Source of the DNA: an uncultured Verrucomicrobiae bacterium
GTDB taxonomy: Bacteria; Verrucomicrobiota; Verrucomicrobiia; Limisphaerales; UBA1096
DNA length: 64,000 bases
Assembly: GCA_937770485.1 (NCBI GenBank)
Contig: CALJHX010000016.1
Span: forward strand, 1 to 64,000
Direction: 5' to 3'
Part shown: positions 61,071 to 64,000 of the stretch, one piece after another
Position numbering within the stretch: position 1 is the first letter of the stretch
Layout of the letters: each line of letters starts with the position of its first letter
Position numbers and translations under genes: made by a program
Notes under the pieces: generated by a model
What the model was told of the DNA's origin: nothing
Database searches by the model: none
The model's input: the letters and a program-made list of their open reading frames with translations, nothing else

Positions 61071-62093
61071 ATGGAACTACTCCTGCACGAATACGAATTG
61101 CCGTTGAAGCATCCGTTCACAATCTCGCGCGGCACCACCACGGCGCAGCCCACGTTGATTGTGGAATTGCAACAGGACGGCGTTAGCGGTTTCGGCGAAG
61201 CCATCGCCAACACCTACTACAACTCGCCGATGAACTCGATGCGTGCGCGACTGCAATCCGTCCAAACAATGCTCGCCGGCGAGACATTTCGCGACACGGA
61301 ATCGTTTTGGAAACTCTGCGCCGAGCGCCTTGCCGACGCATCGTTTGTGTTATCCGCGCTCGACTGCGCGGCGCACGATCTTTGGGGACGCCTCGAGGGC
61401 ATGCCGGTGCATCGGCTTTGGGGACTCGACCCGGCAGACGCGGTTAATTCATCCTACACGATCGGCATTGCCGGGGTGGAAAAAATGGTGGCCAAGCTCG
61501 CCGAGATGTCGGGGTGGCCGGTGTACAAAATCAAGCTCGGCACGGGAAACGACGTGGGAATTATCCAAGCCCTGCGCGAGCACACCGAAGCCGTGTTTCG
61601 CATCGATGCCAACTGCGGCTGGGCTCCGGATGAGGCCGCCAGGCTCTCCGTCGAGATGGCACGGCACGGCGTGGAGTTTATCGAACAGCCGCTCCCTCCC
61701 GGTGAACGCGAAGCGCAAGCGCAACTCTTTCACGAATCGGCACTGCCTATCATTGCCGACGAAAACTGCATCGGCATAGCTGACGTGCCGCTGTGCGTCG
61801 ACCACTTCCACGGCATCAACATCAAGCTCTGCAAATGCGGCGGCCTCACGCCGGCACGCCGGATGATTGCGGCCGCGCGCGACCACGGCCTCAAGGTGAT
61901 GGTCGGTTGCATGACCGAAAGCTCCGTCGGCATTTCTGCCGCAGCGCAGCTCACCCCGTTGCTCGACTATGCCGACCTCGACGGCGCCGTGCTTCTAGCC
62001 AAGGACGCTGCTGTCGGAGTGCAACTACACCAAGGGCAGTTCCTGTTCCCAAATGAACCGGGCCTCGGCATCCAGGCGCTGAAAACTCCCTGA
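61071..62093 (+). CDS. Dipeptide epimerase / DgcA-like enolase-superfamily enzyme
   Basis: A 340-aa member of the muconate-lactonising subgroup of the enolase superfamily. The N-terminal capping domain (PLKHPFTISRGTTTAQP) precedes a TIM barrel with catalytic Lys153 and Lys155 (KIKLGTG, the KxK motif), metal ligands D179 (RIDANCGW), E205 (IEQPLP) and D230 (ADENC), and the opposing Lys252 (NIKLCKCGG). These match L-Ala-D/L-Glu epimerases. Directly coupled to a DUF1611 gene (1 bp gap), a DgcA-like role as N-acetyl-D-glutamate racemase is the favoured reading; Ala-Glu dipeptide epimerase is the alternative. Confidence 0.9.
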   Translation: MELLLHEYELPLKHPFTISRGTTTAQPTLIVELQQDGVSGFGEAIANTYYNSPMNSMRARLQSVQTMLAGETFRDTESFWKLCAERLADASFVLSALDCAAHDLWGRLEGMPVHRLWGLDPADAVNSSYTIGIAGVEKMVAKLAEMSGWPVYKIKLGTGNDVGIIQALREHTEAVFRIDANCGWAPDEAARLSVEMARHGVEFIEQPLPPGEREAQAQLFHESALPIIADENCIGIADVPLCVDHFHGINIKLCKCGGLTPARRMIAAARDHGLKVMVGCMTESSVGISAAAQLTPLLDYADLDGAVLLAKDAAVGVQLHQGQFLFPNEPGLGIQALKTP

Positions 62094-62515
62094 TCCATGG
62101 GTTGAGCCGGTTTTGCTTTGAACCCACAGGGTAGATTAGCAAATGGTAGCATGATGGAACTTTCCGCATGCCTCATCCGCTTGAAGGTATTTTGGATACG
62201 CGAAATGCCCGAAAAATAGATTTAAACCACCGGCATTGAAAAAACGGTTGCCCTTCTGTTTAGCCAAGCGGCAACTGTTTTGGGTTGCCAATATAAGGGC
62301 AAAATTTGGGCGAAACTCAGGAAAGAAACTGAAAAAACTGAGGCGCTAACAAAACAAAGAATTATTATACGCGCGGAACCTTTTAAATGTTACATTAAAC
62401 GGTTTTTTTTACTAGACAAGGTAGTTTAAAAGGATGAACATCAGCTTACGTCTCATACTATTATTCTTGTACCAAACAGGTTTGACACCGACGTGGCTAC
62501 ATTTAATCAGTACAA
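62094..62515. other. A+T-rich spacer before the pseudopilin-like gene
   Basis: About 420 bp, lower in G+C than its surroundings. It contains a short inverted repeat (TGGGTT/AACCCA near 62098-62140), A- and T-tracts and possible promoter-like TATTAT elements near 62360. A small open frame (62434-62553) preceded by AAAAGG overlaps the next gene start; see findings. Nothing else is supported. Confidence 0.5.
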
Positions 62516-63361
62516 ATGAAAATACATCGACGAAATGCCTTTACGCTTATTGAGTTACTAGTTGTTATTGCCATCATCGCGATCCTGGCTTCCCTGCTGC
62601 TGCCTGCTTTAGCTAAGGCCAAAGCCAAGGGAGTGCAGACAGTTTGCCTGAGCAACCTCAAGCAGTGGGGACTTGTCTGGCAGTATTACACTGACGACAA
62701 CGAGGGCTACTTCAGTCAAGGGATCAATGTTAAAAACATGAGCGGCTGGTGGCGCGGTGAATGGGTGGCCTCACTGGAAAAGCTGTGGCGAAAACAGGAC
62801 ATCCTGCTCTGCCCGTCTGCCAAGCTGGCCCGTAGCAACCGTTCCCCCAACTACACATTAAAGCCGGTGAACAAATACAAGAACGACTCATGGGATGCGG
62901 TCGGTAGCTGGAACGCCTCATACCGACACGGTCATATTTCCACCGAAGCCATCCCCACTCGGTCAAGTTACGGCAATAACAACTGGCTCTACAATGCGCC
63001 TTCCGACATCCAGGGCAGGAAGAAGGATTGGCACTGGCGCACGATCAATCCTTCGGGCCATGATCTGCACAATATCCCGATGTTTATGGATATGATGTGG
63101 CGTGGCGGCGGGCCACACCACGGCGGCGGAAATAAGTTCATGCCGGGCAACTACAACGGCGACTGGCAGGGTGCCGGACATGAAATGAAACACTTCGCCT
63201 TCGACCGGCACGCAGGCGGTATCCAGGGCGTATTCATGGATCACTCCGCAAGGCATATTCCTATCAAGAAACTTTGGCGGCTAAAATGGCATCGCACGTT
63301 TGATACAAGCCGGAAAATGACTTGGCCAAAATGGATGACAGGCTATCCCAATTACTATTAA
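62516..63361 (+). CDS. Prepilin-type N-terminal methylation domain protein
   Basis: A 281-aa protein with a type IV prepilin/pseudopilin N-terminus: a short basic leader MKIHRRN, then [25 protein letters not shown] with the conserved Glu at position five of the mature protein. The PilD-type cleavage site would therefore lie after Asn7 or Ala8. The remainder includes [21 protein letters not shown] and [14 protein letters not shown], like the large H-X9-DG/DUF1559-type secreted families of Planctomycetes and Verrucomicrobiota. Role: probably an exported surface or pseudopilus-related protein; function unknown. The next gene encodes another exported protein. Confidence 0.9.
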   Translation: MKIHRRNAFTLIELLVVIAIIAILASLLLPALAKAKAKGVQTVCLSNLKQWGLVWQYYTDDNEGYFSQGINVKNMSGWWRGEWVASLEKLWRKQDILLCPSAKLARSNRSPNYTLKPVNKYKNDSWDAVGSWNASYRHGHISTEAIPTRSSYGNNNWLYNAPSDIQGRKKDWHWRTINPSGHDLHNIPMFMDMMWRGGGPHHGGGNKFMPGNYNGDWQGAGHEMKHFAFDRHAGGIQGVFMDHSARHIPIKKLWRLKWHRTFDTSRKMTWPKWMTGYPNYY

Positions 63362-63407
63362 TCCCAATTTTTAACACCAAACCAAAACAACTCATATAAC
63401 AACCCGA

Positions 63408-64000
63408 ATGAATACAATACCAAGAAAACTAATAGCGGTAACCACTGCAATCCTGATGGGCTTAACATCAGCGTTTGCGGCGGTTAAGAACGGTGCCTCG
63501 TTGAAGGGAAACGAATACACCAAAGGCGGAAACAATGCCAAGGGAGGAGGCGTGATTGCGTGGAACTCATATTCCTCGGTCGACCCTACCACGTTCAACC
63601 ATGACCTGACATCCGGCGATCTCACGGTCCTGAAGGATGGGGACTACTTGGTCGCATTTACAGTTCCGTTTAACACAATCAATGCACAGCGAAATACCCA
63701 TCGGGCAGAATTGTTGGTCAACGGTAAAGCTATCACCACTGCGCTTGGTGAGTCGGGGTATTTGAGGTTTTCCAACGCTCATACGGAAGCGTCTGACCAC
63801 TTTGCAGGACTTATCTCTGGCCTTAAAGCCAACGACATCATCACCTTAAAAACTACTCCAGTTGCTGCAGTTGCTCTGGAATCATTCATTGAAACCGCAA
63901 ACCTCTATGTCGAGTTGTTGGAGGCTGACCGCAATGTATTCTCCGCCACTGCCACGGCGATCCAGTCCGGCACCAACCTTAATATGGCCCCAGACACGGG
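63408..64000 (+). CDS. Secreted protein of unknown function, 3' end beyond window
   Basis: 197 residues visible. A signal peptide (MNTIPRKLIAVTTAILMGLTSAFA) precedes VKNGASLKGNEYTKGGNNAKG and then a beta-rich domain with DGDYLVAFTVPFNT, HRAELLVNGKAITTALGESG and ETANLYVELLEADRN, resembling a jellyroll. I recognise no family. The gap to the pseudopilin gene is 46 bp, so both may belong to one exported-surface unit. The downstream end is cut by the window. Confidence 0.75.
   Translation, partial: MNTIPRKLIAVTTAILMGLTSAFAAVKNGASLKGNEYTKGGNNAKGGGVIAWNSYSSVDPTTFNHDLTSGDLTVLKDGDYLVAFTVPFNTINAQRNTHRAELLVNGKAITTALGESGYLRFSNAHTEASDHFAGLISGLKANDIITLKTTPVAAVALESFIETANLYVELLEADRNVFSATATAIQSGTNLNMAPDT

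Overview
The window is about 60% G+C and densely coded. It most likely comes from a free-living, Gram-negative member of the Verrucomicrobiota or wider PVC group. This is inferred from an LptD-type outer-membrane assembly gene, futalosine-type menaquinone genes, a chlamydia-like ribonucleotide reductase pair, a secreted protein with a prepilin-type N-terminus, and Tat- or Sec-exported sugar-metabolism proteins. No rRNA, tRNA, CRISPR array, insertion sequence or prophage gene was found.

Layout. 1-3.4 kb: ribonucleotide reductase operon nrdB-nrdA (minus), with NrdR-like boxes upstream; NrdB has Leu where the radical Tyr should be. 3.9-15.6 kb: mostly plus-strand accessory genes (DJ-1/PfpI protein, a sulfotransferase-like gene paired with a class IV aminotransferase, a Tat-exported TIM-barrel protein, a SET-domain protein with a Lys-rich tail, an ankyrin lipoprotein, a broken PhoD-like phosphatase, and a small membrane protein coupled to a sodium/solute symporter). 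15.6-22.1 kb: lptD, then dnaK-groES-groEL (minus). 23.4-31.4 kb: the conserved information-processing run nusA-infB-rbfA-nrnA-truB-ribF, then moxR. 32-36.7 kb: EgtD-like methyltransferase, old-yellow-enzyme-type oxidoreductase, GH88 unsaturated glycuronyl hydrolase and an SDR (minus). 36.9-40.1 kb: an A+T-rich zinc-ribbon membrane protein, holA, a DUF151 nuclease-like protein and tcdA. 40.8-48.2 kb: an ankyrin protein, then a tightly overlapping menaquinone operon ubiX-mqnP-mqnE-mqnA, a flippase and a sugar-nucleotide epimerase. 48.5-53.2 kb: a very long pyruvate:ferredoxin oxidoreductase with a classical terminator. 53.3-62.1 kb: PQQ-type propeller, MFS transporter, GH43-like, Gfo/Idh/MocA and sialate-esterase-like genes (a carbohydrate-use cluster), then a DUF1611 (DgcN-like) plus enolase-superfamily epimerase pair. 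62.5-64 kb: a pseudopilin-like protein and a secreted protein cut by the window edge.

The most striking signal is not a gene. A short perfect palindrome, core CTTGGCCAAG and often CGCTTGGCCAAGCG, recurs across the whole window in genes and spacers, on both coding strands and in all three reading frames. By hand I count about 55 copies of TTGGCCAA, where base composition predicts roughly one. It behaves like a highly iterated palindrome, comparable in kind to cyanobacterial HIP1 but with a different sequence.
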